From: Solirubrobacterales bacterium
Lineage (GTDB): Bacteria; Actinomycetota; Thermoleophilia; Solirubrobacterales; Solirubrobacteraceae
DNA: 64,000 bases
Assembly: GCA_019240115.1 (NCBI GenBank)
Contig: JAFAYV010000038.1
Location: 62,001 to 126,000, forward strand
Direction: 5' to 3'
Below, piece by piece: positions 9,687-19,617 of this stretch. Under the pieces are notes generated by a model, which worked only from the letters and a program-made list of their open reading frames with translations, did no database searches and had not been told where the DNA came from. Both the position numbers and the translations under genes were made by a program. Position 1 is the stretch's first letter. Each line of letters opens with the position of its first letter.

Positions 9687-10286
9687 TCAGGGCCGGGCCA
9701 CGCCTGGTTCAGGACGCGCCGGGGGTCCTTCGATCGGCCCGGCCGTCGGTTGCCGAGAGTCCTCGTGGCCAGACTCTCCGTCGATCAGCCGCAGAACGGC
9801 ATCGATCAGGGCCAGGTGGGTGAACGCCTGGGGGAAGTTCCCGAAGTGCTGCCCGCTGGCGACGTCGATCTCCGCGGCGTAGAGCAGCAGGGGACTGGCC
9901 AGCGAGAGGAGCTTGTCGTACAAGCTGTGCGCCCGCTCGGTCTCGCCGATCAGCGCGAGCGCGGACACCAGCCAGAACGAGCGGGCGCTGCGCTCGAGAT
10001 GGGGCCGCCAGGGATGGTCCGGGATTCGAGCCGCACTCAACCAGTCACGCCAGAACCGCACCGGGGATCGCAGCGGCGCCGCCGCCTCGTCGTCGGTCCG
10101 CGGCTGAGCCATAGGCGCCAGCTGGAATCCGCCGGCGGAGCGATCCAGCGCCGCGCTGAACCCGCTCGGGGAGTCGGGTCGGGGCAGGCACAGCCATTCG
10201 ACGTTCCGGTCCGGCGCGATCAGGGCGTTGACCTCGCAGTCGGACAGGAACCCGTACTCCGCGATCGGCGGGAACGCGTCGTTCAT
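9687..10286 (-). pseudogene. internally deleted glycoside hydrolase family 15 (trehalase/glucoamylase-like) gene
   Basis: 199-aa ORF joins a GH15 N-terminus (MNDAFPPIAEYGFLSDCEVNALIAPDRNVEWLCLPRPDSPSGFSA) to a mid segment (WRDWLSAARIPDHPWRPHLERSA) and the C-terminus (FWLVSALALIGETERAHSLYDKLLSLASPLLLYAAEIDVASGQHFGNFPQAFTHLALI); full-length members are about 600 aa. Confidence 0.75.
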
Positions 10287-10514
10287 GACTGGCCGCCAAA
10301 CTAGTGCGGAGCGGGCGCGAAAGCCCTGGGAGGATCCCTAGCAATGTCCCTAAAGCCGGCGGACCGGCCGCTCGGGCGGTGGTTTGCCACGGGAGCGTCG
10401 AGCACCGCGCTGCCGCGATTAGGGATTTTCCTAGGGGCGACCCCAGTGCGGGGGAGGAGGGGTCCTGAGATGCTCGCTTGAGTCGATTTCAGCCCGGCGC
10501 GAGGAGAGTGGTCT

Positions 10515-10700
10515 GTGTCAGTGGAGTTAGTCATGCGGGTGTCACGTAGCGAGGATGAGCGTCTGAGCGGGACCGTCCGTGCGGCCGATGCCGCCGTTCC
10601 TCGCGAGTTCTCGGGCACGCTCGAGCTCCTGCGGGTGTTCGAGGACCTGGTTCCCATCGACTCCGATGATGAGGAGCCAGGAGAGAGGGGCACGCGATGA
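10515..10700 (+). CDS. small hypothetical protein translationally coupled to the MMPL gene
   Basis: 61-aa ORF whose TGA overlaps the MMPL ATG (ATGA at 10697-10700). Confidence 0.4.
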   Translation: MSVELVMRVSRSEDERLSGTVRAADAAVPREFSGTLELLRVFEDLVPIDSDDEEPGERGTR

Positions 10701-12961
10701 CCGGTGCGCTCTATGGGCTGGCGCACTTCTGCGCCCGGCGCCGGTTCGTGGTTCTCGGGGTGTGGCTGGTGGCGGCGGCCGCGCTGGTGGTCGTCTCGCA
10801 TGGGCTCGGAGACAACACCAACGACAACCTGTCTCTGCCCGGCACCAACAGCCAGCATGCCACCGACACCTTGCATAGGTCGTTTCCCGATCAGGCGAAC
10901 GGCACCAGCCCGATCGTCTTGCACGCCCGCAGCGGACAGCTGACCGACTCGAAGTACTCCAGTGCTGTCAATCAGGCGGCGGCGGGTGTGGCCAAGGAGC
11001 CCAATGTCGCCGCGGTGGTCAACCCGCTGAGCGCCCAGGGCGCGTCCGCGCTGAGCAAGGACAAGTCCACGGGCTATCTGTCGGTGACCCTGTCGGTGAG
11101 CCCGGGGTCGCTGTCGGTCGGTCAGGCGCAGCGAATCATCGACGGCGCGAACCCCGCGAAGGCCGCGGGATTGCAGGTGGAGACCGGGGGCCAGCTCGGC
11201 CAGAAGGTGTCAAAGCTCCCGACCGAGTCCAGCGAGCTGATCGGGATCATCGCCGCGATCGTGATCCTCACGCTCACGTTTGGAACCGTGACGGCGATGG
11301 TGCTGCCGATCCTGACCGCGATCTTCGGGTTGCTCACGACCCTGGCGATCATCCGCATTCTGGGCCACGTCACGACCGTCCCGACAGTGGCGCCGACGGT
11401 GGCGACGATGATCGGGCTCGGCGTCGGGATCGACTACGCGCTGTTCATCGTCACTCGCCACCTGCGGGGCCTGCGCGACGGCCTGCCGCTGCCCGAGTCG
11501 ATCGCACGGGCGACCGCCACCTCGGGCGGCGCGGTGTTCTTTGCCGGCTGCACGGTGACGATCGCGCTGGTGTCGCTGGCCGTCGCCCAGATCCCGCTCG
11601 TCACCACGCTGGGTTTGATGGCGGGCATCGCGGTGGTGGTGGCGGTGATCGCGGCGCTGACCCTGCTGCCCGCCCTGCTGGCGATCCTGGGGCCGCGCAT
11701 CAACTCGCTGCGCGTGCGCACCCCGCCCACCGACGAGCAGGCCAGGCAGGGCCTGTGGGCCAAGTGGGCGGCCGACATCGCCAGGTTTCCAGTGGTCGCC
11801 GGGCTGGCGGCGCTCGTCATCCTGATCCCGTTGATGATCCCGCTGCTGTCGCTGAACCTGGGCCAGCAGGACACGGCCGCGCTGTCGACCTCGACCACCG
11901 CCCGCCGCGCCTACGACCTGATCTCGAAGAACTTCGGGCCCGGAGTCAACGGGCCGCTGCTGATCGCGGTGTCGCTGAAGTCCCCGGCCAAGGCGTCCTC
12001 CCAGAGCTCAAGCTCGAGCTCCCAGAGCGATCAACGCGCCACCGATCCCCGGCTGGCCACGCTGCAAAAGGACGTCTCCTCGACATCGGGCGTGGCCGCG
12101 GTGACGCCGATGCAGATCAACCAGGCGGGGACGACAGCCTACTTCAACGCGATCTCCAAGAACGGCCCGGCGGAGGACGCGACCACGAACCTCGTTCGGC
12201 ATCTGCGCTCGAGCGTGATCCCGAGCGCGGAGAAGGGCACCGACATGACGGCCTACATCGGTGGCAGCACTGCTGCCTATGACGACCTGGCCTCATCGAT
12301 CTCGAGCAAGCTCCCGCTGCAGATCCTCGTCGTCATCGCCCTGAGCTTCGCGTTGCTGATCCTCGCCTTCCGCACCCTGGTGGTCCCGGCGCAGGCGGCG
12401 GTCATGAACCTGCTGTCCATCGCCGCCTCCTACGGGGTGCTCACGGCGGTCTTCCAGTACGGGTGGCTGAGCGGCGTCATCGGCCTGCACGGCTCGGTCC
12501 CGATCGTCTCCTACGTGCCGCTGTTCATGTTCGCGATCCTGTTCGGACTGTCGATGGACTACGAGGTGTTCCTGGTTAGCCAGATCGAAGAGCACGTTCA
12601 CGCCGGCGAGGACAACCGCAGCTCGGTCATCTCGGGCCTGGTCACGAGCGCGCGCGTGATCACCGCCGCGGCGCTGATCATGGTGTTCGTCTTCGGCAGC
12701 TTCCTGCTCAACGGCGATCCGACGATCAAGGAGTTCGGGGTCGGCCTGGCGGTTGCCGTGATCCTCGACGCAACGGTCGTGCGCTGCCTGCTGGTGCCGG
12801 CCCTGATGGTGCTCATGGGCAAGGTCAACTGGTACCTGCCGCGGTGGCTGGACCGCACCGTGCCGCACGTCAGCATCGAAGGCGCCGAGTTCTTCGCCGA
12901 GCGCGACCGCCTGAGCGAACGCGAACGCGAACGCGAACCCGTGCCCGCCGGTCGCACCTAG
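10697..12961 (+). CDS. MMPL/RND family transporter
   Basis: 754 aa; two MMPL halves, GLGVGIDYALFIVTRHLRGL and LFGLSMDYEVFLVSQIEEH motifs. Confidence 0.93.
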   Translation: MTGALYGLAHFCARRRFVVLGVWLVAAAALVVVSHGLGDNTNDNLSLPGTNSQHATDTLHRSFPDQANGTSPIVLHARSGQLTDSKYSSAVNQAAAGVAKEPNVAAVVNPLSAQGASALSKDKSTGYLSVTLSVSPGSLSVGQAQRIIDGANPAKAAGLQVETGGQLGQKVSKLPTESSELIGIIAAIVILTLTFGTVTAMVLPILTAIFGLLTTLAIIRILGHVTTVPTVAPTVATMIGLGVGIDYALFIVTRHLRGLRDGLPLPESIARATATSGGAVFFAGCTVTIALVSLAVAQIPLVTTLGLMAGIAVVVAVIAALTLLPALLAILGPRINSLRVRTPPTDEQARQGLWAKWAADIARFPVVAGLAALVILIPLMIPLLSLNLGQQDTAALSTSTTARRAYDLISKNFGPGVNGPLLIAVSLKSPAKASSQSSSSSSQSDQRATDPRLATLQKDVSSTSGVAAVTPMQINQAGTTAYFNAISKNGPAEDATTNLVRHLRSSVIPSAEKGTDMTAYIGGSTAAYDDLASSISSKLPLQILVVIALSFALLILAFRTLVVPAQAAVMNLLSIAASYGVLTAVFQYGWLSGVIGLHGSVPIVSYVPLFMFAILFGLSMDYEVFLVSQIEEHVHAGEDNRSSVISGLVTSARVITAAALIMVFVFGSFLLNGDPTIKEFGVGLAVAVILDATVVRCLLVPALMVLMGKVNWYLPRWLDRTVPHVSIEGAEFFAERDRLSEREREREPVPAGRT

Positions 12962-13174
12962 ACCGCTCACGGTTGGCCGCGCGCTCGCGGGTCGTCCGGC
13001 CAGAGCGCTCGACGGGCCGCCGAGGACCGGGCCTGGGACGTCTTCATCGATTCGCTTGACGCCCGACCGCGACTCGGTGGTTCTCGTGCATGCGACGGCC
13101 GTACCGAGATCCGCCGATCGGGCCGACCGCCGTGGTGAGCGCCGGATCGCGGGGACGACTATCCGGAAGCCGGA

Positions 13175-14293
13175 TCAGCCGTCCTCGATCGGCGCGTATT
13201 GAGTTGGCGGCCGACCCCGTCGCTCGAGCACCCGCAACATGCCCTGCGAACCATCTCGGCGATCGCACAGCGTGAGCATCACGCGCCACTCGTCGCCGTA
13301 GTCGAACACGTACGCGATCCGCGCGCCGACGGCCAGGTTGAGCTCGACGAGCGGAACATCCGTCGTGCGGCATTCGTTGTCGGAAACGCCGGGGCGTCCG
13401 AACTCCATCTCCTGATCGCCCCAGTAGTCGCCGTCGAGCCAGAACGAGTAGAGGTGATCGTCGGCCCAGCCGAACGCCTCCTGGATCGCGTCGTGCAATG
13501 CCGTGAGATGCTCGTGTGCGCCGACCGCGAGCCGGGCGCCGACGCCGCGATGCCCGTCGAGGGCGGCGTCGAACACGAACACCTCGTCGTCGGCGACGTC
13601 GTGGTGAATCGTCGGGACGAACACGAGGTGGGCGGCGGGCTTGAGCGAGATCAGCGTTCGCCACCTCCGCTTGTCTTCGGGGGCACGGTAGCGGTCGATC
13701 AGTCCGTATGCTTGCCCGCGGCGCAGGACATCGCTCACCGGCCACGACAGGGCGGGCTCGTCAGGCTGGTTGCCGGCTCCGTCGTGCCAGCCTCCGCGGC
13801 GGGCGGCCGCCAGCGCTGGCACCACGAGGTCGCTGTGCTCGCAGTCCTCGCCCGCGGCGAGACGGTCGAGCACCTGCTCGGCCACCATCTCCGTGAACGG
13901 ATCGCCGCCACCAAGGTCCGCGGCGAGCACGCGCAGCAGCGCGAGCGGATCGGCGGCAAGCTCCCGACCCTTGACGGTGGCGTGCAGGCGGCGACCACGT
14001 CGCCGCAGGAGGCGAAGCCGGCGCAATCCCTCATCGAGCGCCTCGAGGATCGCCACATCAGCCTCTCGGTGCGGCGGTCCGAACAGGTCCGCGTCCCACC
14101 ACTCCGGCCAGCGCTGGGCGGCGTCGCGCACGACCGCTCGGGCCAACGCCTTGGTCTGAGTCAGCGCGACGCCCCCATCGGCTGCGCTGTCGAGCAGCCA
14201 CCGCGCCGCTGCGGTCGCTTCGCTCGCCAACTCTGCGTCGGGGCTGCAGGACGAGCCGGATGTGGCGACCTGGCTGGAACGATCGAGACCCAT
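13175..14293 (-). CDS. plasmid pRiA4b ORF-3 family protein
   Basis: C-terminal ...LTALHDAIQEAFGWADDHLYSFWLDGDYWGD...LVELNLAVGARIAYVFDYGDEWRVMLTL typical of ORF-3-like proteins. Confidence 0.85.
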   Translation of the reverse strand: MGLDRSSQVATSGSSCSPDAELASEATAAARWLLDSAADGGVALTQTKALARAVVRDAAQRWPEWWDADLFGPPHREADVAILEALDEGLRRLRLLRRRGRRLHATVKGRELAADPLALLRVLAADLGGGDPFTEMVAEQVLDRLAAGEDCEHSDLVVPALAAARRGGWHDGAGNQPDEPALSWPVSDVLRRGQAYGLIDRYRAPEDKRRWRTLISLKPAAHLVFVPTIHHDVADDEVFVFDAALDGHRGVGARLAVGAHEHLTALHDAIQEAFGWADDHLYSFWLDGDYWGDQEMEFGRPGVSDNECRTTDVPLVELNLAVGARIAYVFDYGDEWRVMLTLCDRRDGSQGMLRVLERRGRPPTQYAPIEDG

Positions 14294-14405
14294 CCATCAC
14301 AGGCTCTCAGAGCTCCCGGACATCCTCGGGCCTCACCCCCATCCGAATCCGCAAACTGCGACCGACCGTGGTGAGAGTCGCCCTGCGATCCGCTATCTCA
14401 TCCAC

Positions 14406-15428
14406 ATGAGCTTCGAGGAGGCGCTGAAGGACGGGGACCTGGAGGGCGCGAGGTCGATCCTCGACGGGCTGGTCGACGACCCCGACACGGGCAATCTCTG
14501 GCTCCCAGAATGCTTCAGCGACCTCGCCCAGTCGTTCGACCGCTGCGGGCGCCACGATGACGCGATCGCCTCGCAGGAAAAGGCGATCGAGCTCGGCTGG
14601 GGCGGGAGGCCCGATCCTCGCTCCGACATCGCCGAGTTTCATCTGCGTGCAGGCCGCGCAGACGAGGCCGCCACGATCTGGGCGGAGCTGAAGGACCGGG
14701 ACCCCTACGACGTCTGGCTCTACAACGCCGCCGGGCTCTCCTACAACGAGGTTGGGCACCACCAGCTCGCGATCGACTGGCTTGGCGAAGGCATCGAGCT
14801 GGCGATGCGCACCGACGATCCCGAAGGGATCATCAACCAGCTGTCCGATGTCCGCCGCCAGAGCCTCAATGCACTTGGGCGTGACCTTGACGAGTTGGAA
14901 CAGCGGGTCGGTCCGTTCATGGAGAACTGGCGCTCCGAGGAACAGCAGCGCCGACGACGGCTTGCGCCCCTGACCGAGTGTGCGAACTCCGTTCCCGTCC
15001 TTCGCGAGAAACCCGATCTGGACGAGCGAGAGCGCGAGGACGTCGTCGTGTCGCTCGCGTGGTTTCCGGCAGGCGAGTACGAGGAGGCGATCCGACGCTG
15101 GCCGAGTCTTGCCGAGGACTGGGCCGACGTGCCGCACGCCGACTACTGCCGCCGCCTCGACGGCAACATCAAGTGGATGCGCAGCCACGGGATCCCGATT
15201 CGCGCCATCGCACCAATCCCGGTCGCGGACTACGTGAGGTGGTGCGACGAGCACGATGAGGATCCCGAAGAGGCACGGCCCGCGTACGCCGCCGAGCGCA
15301 TGACCGACGGCGAGGTGATTCAGTGGCCCCCTGGACGCAATCAGCCGTGCTGGTGCGGCTCCGGGCGCAAGTACAAGAAGTGCTGCGGTTCCGCGCCGGC
15401 GCGCGCGATGCACGACTCCCCGAGGTAG
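14406..15428 (+). CDS. TPR-like protein with C-terminal SEC-C zinc-binding motif
   Basis: MSFEEALKDGDLEGARSILDGL...; C-terminal PGRNQPCWCGSGRKYKKCCG. Confidence 0.88.
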   Translation: MSFEEALKDGDLEGARSILDGLVDDPDTGNLWLPECFSDLAQSFDRCGRHDDAIASQEKAIELGWGGRPDPRSDIAEFHLRAGRADEAATIWAELKDRDPYDVWLYNAAGLSYNEVGHHQLAIDWLGEGIELAMRTDDPEGIINQLSDVRRQSLNALGRDLDELEQRVGPFMENWRSEEQQRRRRLAPLTECANSVPVLREKPDLDEREREDVVVSLAWFPAGEYEEAIRRWPSLAEDWADVPHADYCRRLDGNIKWMRSHGIPIRAIAPIPVADYVRWCDEHDEDPEEARPAYAAERMTDGEVIQWPPGRNQPCWCGSGRKYKKCCGSAPARAMHDSPR

Positions 15429-15435
15429 CCCTGCG

Positions 15436-15522
15436 CCCGCTGACCCTGATCTTCCGCGCCGACCAGTCGACGTCGCGCCAGCGAGGCGCCAGCAGCTCCC
15501 CGCGCAGAGGCACCGTCCCCAC
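15436..15522 (-). pseudogene. fragment of a tyrosine recombinase/integrase
   Basis: Minus frame reads MGTVPLRGELLAPRWRDVDWSARKIRVSG, matching the R-box region seen in the integrase of this window (LRQGELLGLRWRDVDFDARKVRVVS). Confidence 0.6.
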
Positions 15523-15568
15523 CGCGCGGGCGAGAGGAATCGCCCGAGGCCGCCGCCGAGCGGGAGCG

Positions 15569-16228
15569 TCAGGCGGTCGGTTCGCCTGCCGGGCGGGTAG
15601 TGGCCGAGGTGGTTGCTTGAGCGTTGGTGCCGGTGCGGGTGTAGATGACGATGCTGACGGTCGCGGTCCAGAGCAGCAGCAGGATGACTGCGGGTAGGAA
15701 CGCGGGACTCACCGAGAGGATGCCGATCACGATCGCAAGCCAGCCGAGCCATCTCGGGAGGGGTGATTCGCGGAGGATCGCCAGGCCGCTTGAGATTGCG
15801 AACACACACATGCCGGCGATGGTCGGGAAGAACAGGTCGTTGTCGAGCAGGTTCAGCGCCTGGGCGGCGGACGGGGTCAGCTTGTTGGGGACGTCGGCGA
15901 GCGAGAACTCGATCCCGGTGAAGAGCATGAAGCCAGCTGCGGTCATCGCGGCCCCGATCATCGCCAGGGTGCTGAGCGTGTCGGAGCTCCGCCCCCGGTG
16001 GATGTATGAGCGCAACGCGGCCGCGAAGAACACGAACAGCACGAACGCGAGGCCGAAGACGAGGTCGGTGGCTTTCTGCGTTGACTGGTGAGTCGTGTAG
16101 TAGGCGATGACGCGGCTGCCACTCGCGTCCGAACCGGGAGTGCTCGGGCCGGCGGCGAAGCCGATCAGGGCAAGGACGGCGAAGGCGATGCCGGTCAACG
16201 GGGCAAGGCGTCTGAGTCGATGTGCCAT
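15569..16228 (-). CDS. multi-pass membrane protein, DUF4386-like/hypothetical
   Basis: MAHRLRRLAPLTGIAFAVLALIGFAAGPSTPG... with several TM helices; GGAGGCAG upstream. Confidence 0.7.
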   Translation of the reverse strand: MAHRLRRLAPLTGIAFAVLALIGFAAGPSTPGSDASGSRVIAYYTTHQSTQKATDLVFGLAFVLFVFFAAALRSYIHRGRSSDTLSTLAMIGAAMTAAGFMLFTGIEFSLADVPNKLTPSAAQALNLLDNDLFFPTIAGMCVFAISSGLAILRESPLPRWLGWLAIVIGILSVSPAFLPAVILLLLWTATVSIVIYTRTGTNAQATTSATTRPAGEPTA

Positions 16229-16419
16229 CTGTCTGCCTCCTGCGTAGGGGAGTACCGGGATGCGGCGGGGCAAGCATCCACGTGGGCAGGTCGGTTGTCG
16301 TCGGGCGGCGGTATGAGCGTTGTGGACCTGACGGTGATCTCCTTGGTCCTACTGGGGTAGGACCCGGGGTCGGCGCTCCGGACGATGCGCTGGTGTGTTT
16401 GGGGCGGTAGCTTTCCAGC

Positions 16420-18804
16420 GTGAGCACCGAGAGCCTGCTGACCACGCGGATCGGGTCGATCGATCTGACCGTGGTGGATCGGATGGCGGCGCTGCTGCTG
16501 ACGGCTGGCGCGCTCGTGGACGCCGGGGCGCTGTCACGCAGCGGGTTGAGCGTCGTCGCGATCGTGGCACTCGTGGCGCTCACGGGCAGCGTTGCGTTCA
16601 GGCGCCAGAGCCCGATTATCGCGGCGCTGACGGCGGCGAGCGGGCTGGCTGTGTTTCAGCTCGCGAGTGGCTATGCGGGAGACGGGTTGTGTGAGGAGGC
16701 TGCGATCGCGCTGTGCTTCTATCTGCTCGGTTGTCGCGCTCGTGGCCGCGAGCGAGTCGTGGCGGCCGCTGGAGTATTGGCGTGCCTGCTGACAGTGTCA
16801 GCGGTGGCCGGAATCAGCGCGTCCGGCGGGGCGGTCATCAATACGTTGTTCTGGTTCATGTGCGGCGCGCTCCCGTTTGTGGTGGGCCGCACGCTCGCCA
16901 CGAGCCGCGCCCTGACACACGAGCTGGAGCAGGTCGCCGCGCAGTTGCAGGACGAGCAGACGGTGCGCGCTCGACGAGCGGTCGTCGAGGAACGCAGTCG
17001 AATGGCGCGCGAGCTGCACGACGTGATCGCCCATTGTGTGAGCGTGATGGTGGTCCAGACGAGCGGCGCGCAGCGCGCTGCTTCGTGGGATCTCGAGGCG
17101 GCCCGCAAGGCGCTGCGCGTCGCAGAGGTCTCCGGGCGCGAGGCGCTGGTGGAGCTGCGGCGAATCGTTGGCGCATTGCAAAGCGGCGAAGGCGATTTGG
17201 GGGGCGCGACCGCACCCGGCGTCGCCCAACTGCACGTGCTGGCCGATCGGGCGCGCGGGGCCGGGTTGCCGGTCGACTTCGCCGTTGTCGGTGAGCCCAT
17301 ATCACTCCCGCCGGCCTTGGATCTGGTCGTGTACCGCGTCGTGCAGGAGGCGCTCACGAACGCGATCAAACACGCTGGCCCGGCACGGGCGCGGGTGCTG
17401 CTGACCTTCGGCGCCGGGCAGCTCGACGTGGAGGTCTCCGACAGCGGGCGCGGATCCACGCGCGACCAGGGTGGCGGGCGCGGTGAGGGGTCGGGGCATG
17501 GCCTGCTCGGGATGAACGATCGCCTCAGGCTGTATGGCGGCGATCTGGCTGCTGGGCCGCGCGCCAGTGGGGGCTTTGAGGTCCGCGCGAGGATCCCGCT
17601 AAACGGCGACGTGTCCGCCCCCGAGCAACTCTCTCCACCAAACGGCGCCCCTCGCATGCGAGCGAGGACCACCTGTCGGATCGCTCTCCGGTGGCTTGAC
17701 CGGCTGCTCGCTGGCGTGTTCCTCGTGGTGTTGGAGATCGCCGCGTTGACCAGCGGCCAGCGCGGAGGCGCTCTGTTGCTGACCGTGCTGATCGTGGCTG
17801 TGATGGCGCTCGCGTGCATCTGGCGGCGCCGCTCGCCGCTCGCGTTCCTGATCGTGGTTGTGGTACTCGTGTTCCCGCTGAGCGGTGGGCCGCTGGCGCC
17901 GAGCTCCTCGATCTGGATCGCTATCTATGTCGGTTTGATTGCACCCTATGCGGTCGCCGCGTGGGGAGAACGGCGAAACGCGCTGCTGGGGCTCGCGATC
18001 ATCATCTGCGCGCCGGCGATCGGCGACCTGATCCTCAACCACCGGGGGATCGGCAGCTACGGCGGAGCGGTGCTGGCGATCGGCGCCGCGTGGTCAGCCG
18101 GCCGTGCCGTCCGCGCGCGTCGGACGCTGAACTCGGGGCTTGAGCGCACGTCCGCGCGGCTGGCGGCCGAGCGCCATGACCGTGAGCAGCTGGCCGTCGC
18201 TGCGGAGCGCACGAGGATCGCGCGCGAGCTGCACGCGATCGTCGCAGACGGAGTCTCTGCGATGGTCGTGCAGACGGAGGCCGCCCGCGGACTTCTCGGC
18301 TGTGATTCGGCAGCAGCGGACACCGCGATGTATGAGGTGGTGAGCGTCGGCCGTCAGGCGCTCAGCGAGCTGCGCCGCATCCTGGGTGTCCTGCGCCATC
18401 GCGACGATGCCGGCGAGCTTGAACCTCAACCCGGCGTCGATCAGATCTACGAGCTGATCCAGCGCGCACGCGAGCGAGGCCAACAGATCGAGCTAACCGT
18501 CGACGGCGAGCCCGGCACACTGCCCGCCGGCGTGGACCTCGGCATCTACCGAATCGTCGAGGACGCACTGAACAGCGCGCGCCAACAGCCCGCAACCGCG
18601 ATCGGCGTCACCGTGCATTTTGGCGAGGACCAACTCGAGCTGCAACTCACAGCCACCTGCCTCCAAGCGAGTGGCTGGCCAACGAACGCGATGAGCGAGC
18701 GCGCCCGGCTCTGCGGCGGGGAGCTGCGCATCGCGCAGCGCGACAGTGACAGTTGGCAGCTCGTCGCGAGCCTGCCCCGCGACCGCGAAGGAGTGCTCGC
18801 GTGA
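16420..18804 (+). CDS. tandem-fused NarL-type sensor histidine kinase (two kinase modules in one chain)
   Basis: Module 1: ERSRMARELHDVIAHCVSVMVVQ...YRVVQEALTNAIKHA...GHGLLGMNDRL; module 2: ERTRIARELHAIVADGVSAMVVQTEAARG...YRIVEDALNSARQQP with degenerate motifs. Confidence 0.9.
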   Translation: MSTESLLTTRIGSIDLTVVDRMAALLLTAGALVDAGALSRSGLSVVAIVALVALTGSVAFRRQSPIIAALTAASGLAVFQLASGYAGDGLCEEAAIALCFYLLGCRARGRERVVAAAGVLACLLTVSAVAGISASGGAVINTLFWFMCGALPFVVGRTLATSRALTHELEQVAAQLQDEQTVRARRAVVEERSRMARELHDVIAHCVSVMVVQTSGAQRAASWDLEAARKALRVAEVSGREALVELRRIVGALQSGEGDLGGATAPGVAQLHVLADRARGAGLPVDFAVVGEPISLPPALDLVVYRVVQEALTNAIKHAGPARARVLLTFGAGQLDVEVSDSGRGSTRDQGGGRGEGSGHGLLGMNDRLRLYGGDLAAGPRASGGFEVRARIPLNGDVSAPEQLSPPNGAPRMRARTTCRIALRWLDRLLAGVFLVVLEIAALTSGQRGGALLLTVLIVAVMALACIWRRRSPLAFLIVVVVLVFPLSGGPLAPSSSIWIAIYVGLIAPYAVAAWGERRNALLGLAIIICAPAIGDLILNHRGIGSYGGAVLAIGAAWSAGRAVRARRTLNSGLERTSARLAAERHDREQLAVAAERTRIARELHAIVADGVSAMVVQTEAARGLLGCDSAAADTAMYEVVSVGRQALSELRRILGVLRHRDDAGELEPQPGVDQIYELIQRARERGQQIELTVDGEPGTLPAGVDLGIYRIVEDALNSARQQPATAIGVTVHFGEDQLELQLTATCLQASGWPTNAMSERARLCGGELRIAQRDSDSWQLVASLPRDREGVLA

Positions 18805-19475
18805 GCACCCGCGTCTTGATCGCCGACGACCAACACCTGATCCGCGCCGGCTTTCGCCTGATCCTCGCGGCCGAGCCCGACATTGACGTCGTCGGCGAGG
18901 CGAACACAGGCGCCGAAGCGGTCGCGCTGACCCGCGAGCTGCGACCAGACGTTGTGCTCATGGACATCCGCATGCCCGACCTCAACGGCATTGAAGCCAC
19001 CCGCCGGATCCTCGCCCACGACCACGAGCCGCCGCCCAGCGTCCTCATCCTGACCACCTTCGACCTCGACGAATACGTCTACGACGCCTTGCGCGCCGGT
19101 GCCAGCGGATTCCTCCTCAAAGACGTACCACCCGAACAGCTCGCCGCCGGCATCCGCACCGTCGGCGAAGGGGACGCCCTGCTCGCTCCCAGCATCACCC
19201 GCCGCCTCATCGCCGAGTTCGCCGCGACCCGCCAACCAGCCAGCACTCCGCCACGCCTCGACGAGCTCACCCCCCGCGAACTCGAAGTGTTCCGGCTACT
19301 CGCCACCGGCATGAGCAACAACGAGATCGCCGGCCACCTGATCGTCGCCGAAACCACGATCAAGACGCACGTCACTCGAATCCTGATGAAGCTCGGAGCG
19401 AGAGACCGGGTCCAAGCAGTCGTCATCGCCTACGAGACCGGGCTCGTGACCCCGCGCCACGGCCTACCCACATGA
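18801..19475 (+). CDS. NarL/LuxR family response regulator
   Basis: STRVLIADDQHLIRAGFRLILAAEPDIDVVGEA...VLMDIRMPDLNGIEA... LTPRELEVFRLLATGMSNNEIAGHLIVAETTIKTHVTRILMKL; GTGA overlap with the kinase. Confidence 0.95.
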   Translation: MSTRVLIADDQHLIRAGFRLILAAEPDIDVVGEANTGAEAVALTRELRPDVVLMDIRMPDLNGIEATRRILAHDHEPPPSVLILTTFDLDEYVYDALRAGASGFLLKDVPPEQLAAGIRTVGEGDALLAPSITRRLIAEFAATRQPASTPPRLDELTPRELEVFRLLATGMSNNEIAGHLIVAETTIKTHVTRILMKLGARDRVQAVVIAYETGLVTPRHGLPT

Positions 19476-19571
19476 AGTGCCACGAGGGCCCGCCGCGGAC
19501 CAGGGAGGCCGATCCCTTCGAATGGCGGATCCGCTCCTACCAAAAGTGGCGGATTTCCAGCCGCTTCCTAG

Positions 19572-19617
19572 TCGGGGAGACAGGATTTGAACCTGCGACC
19601 GCCCGGCCCCCAGCCGG
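19572..19617 (-). repeat. attL-type direct repeat: truncated 3' half of tRNA-Pro
   Basis: tcggggagacaggatttgaacctgcgaccgcccggcccccagccgg, identical to 37988-38033; flanking sequence does not complete the tRNA. Confidence 0.93.

Noticed and set aside
12003-12035. Serine-rich SSQSSSSSSQS stretch in the MMPL protein as a repeat of interest
   Set aside because: Most likely a simple low-complexity linker in the periplasmic domain
19572-19617. Second functional tRNA-Pro gene
   Set aside because: Sequence after the anticodon-loop region (aactcgctggtttcg...) does not form the D-arm or 5' acceptor strand, so it is an att fragment only
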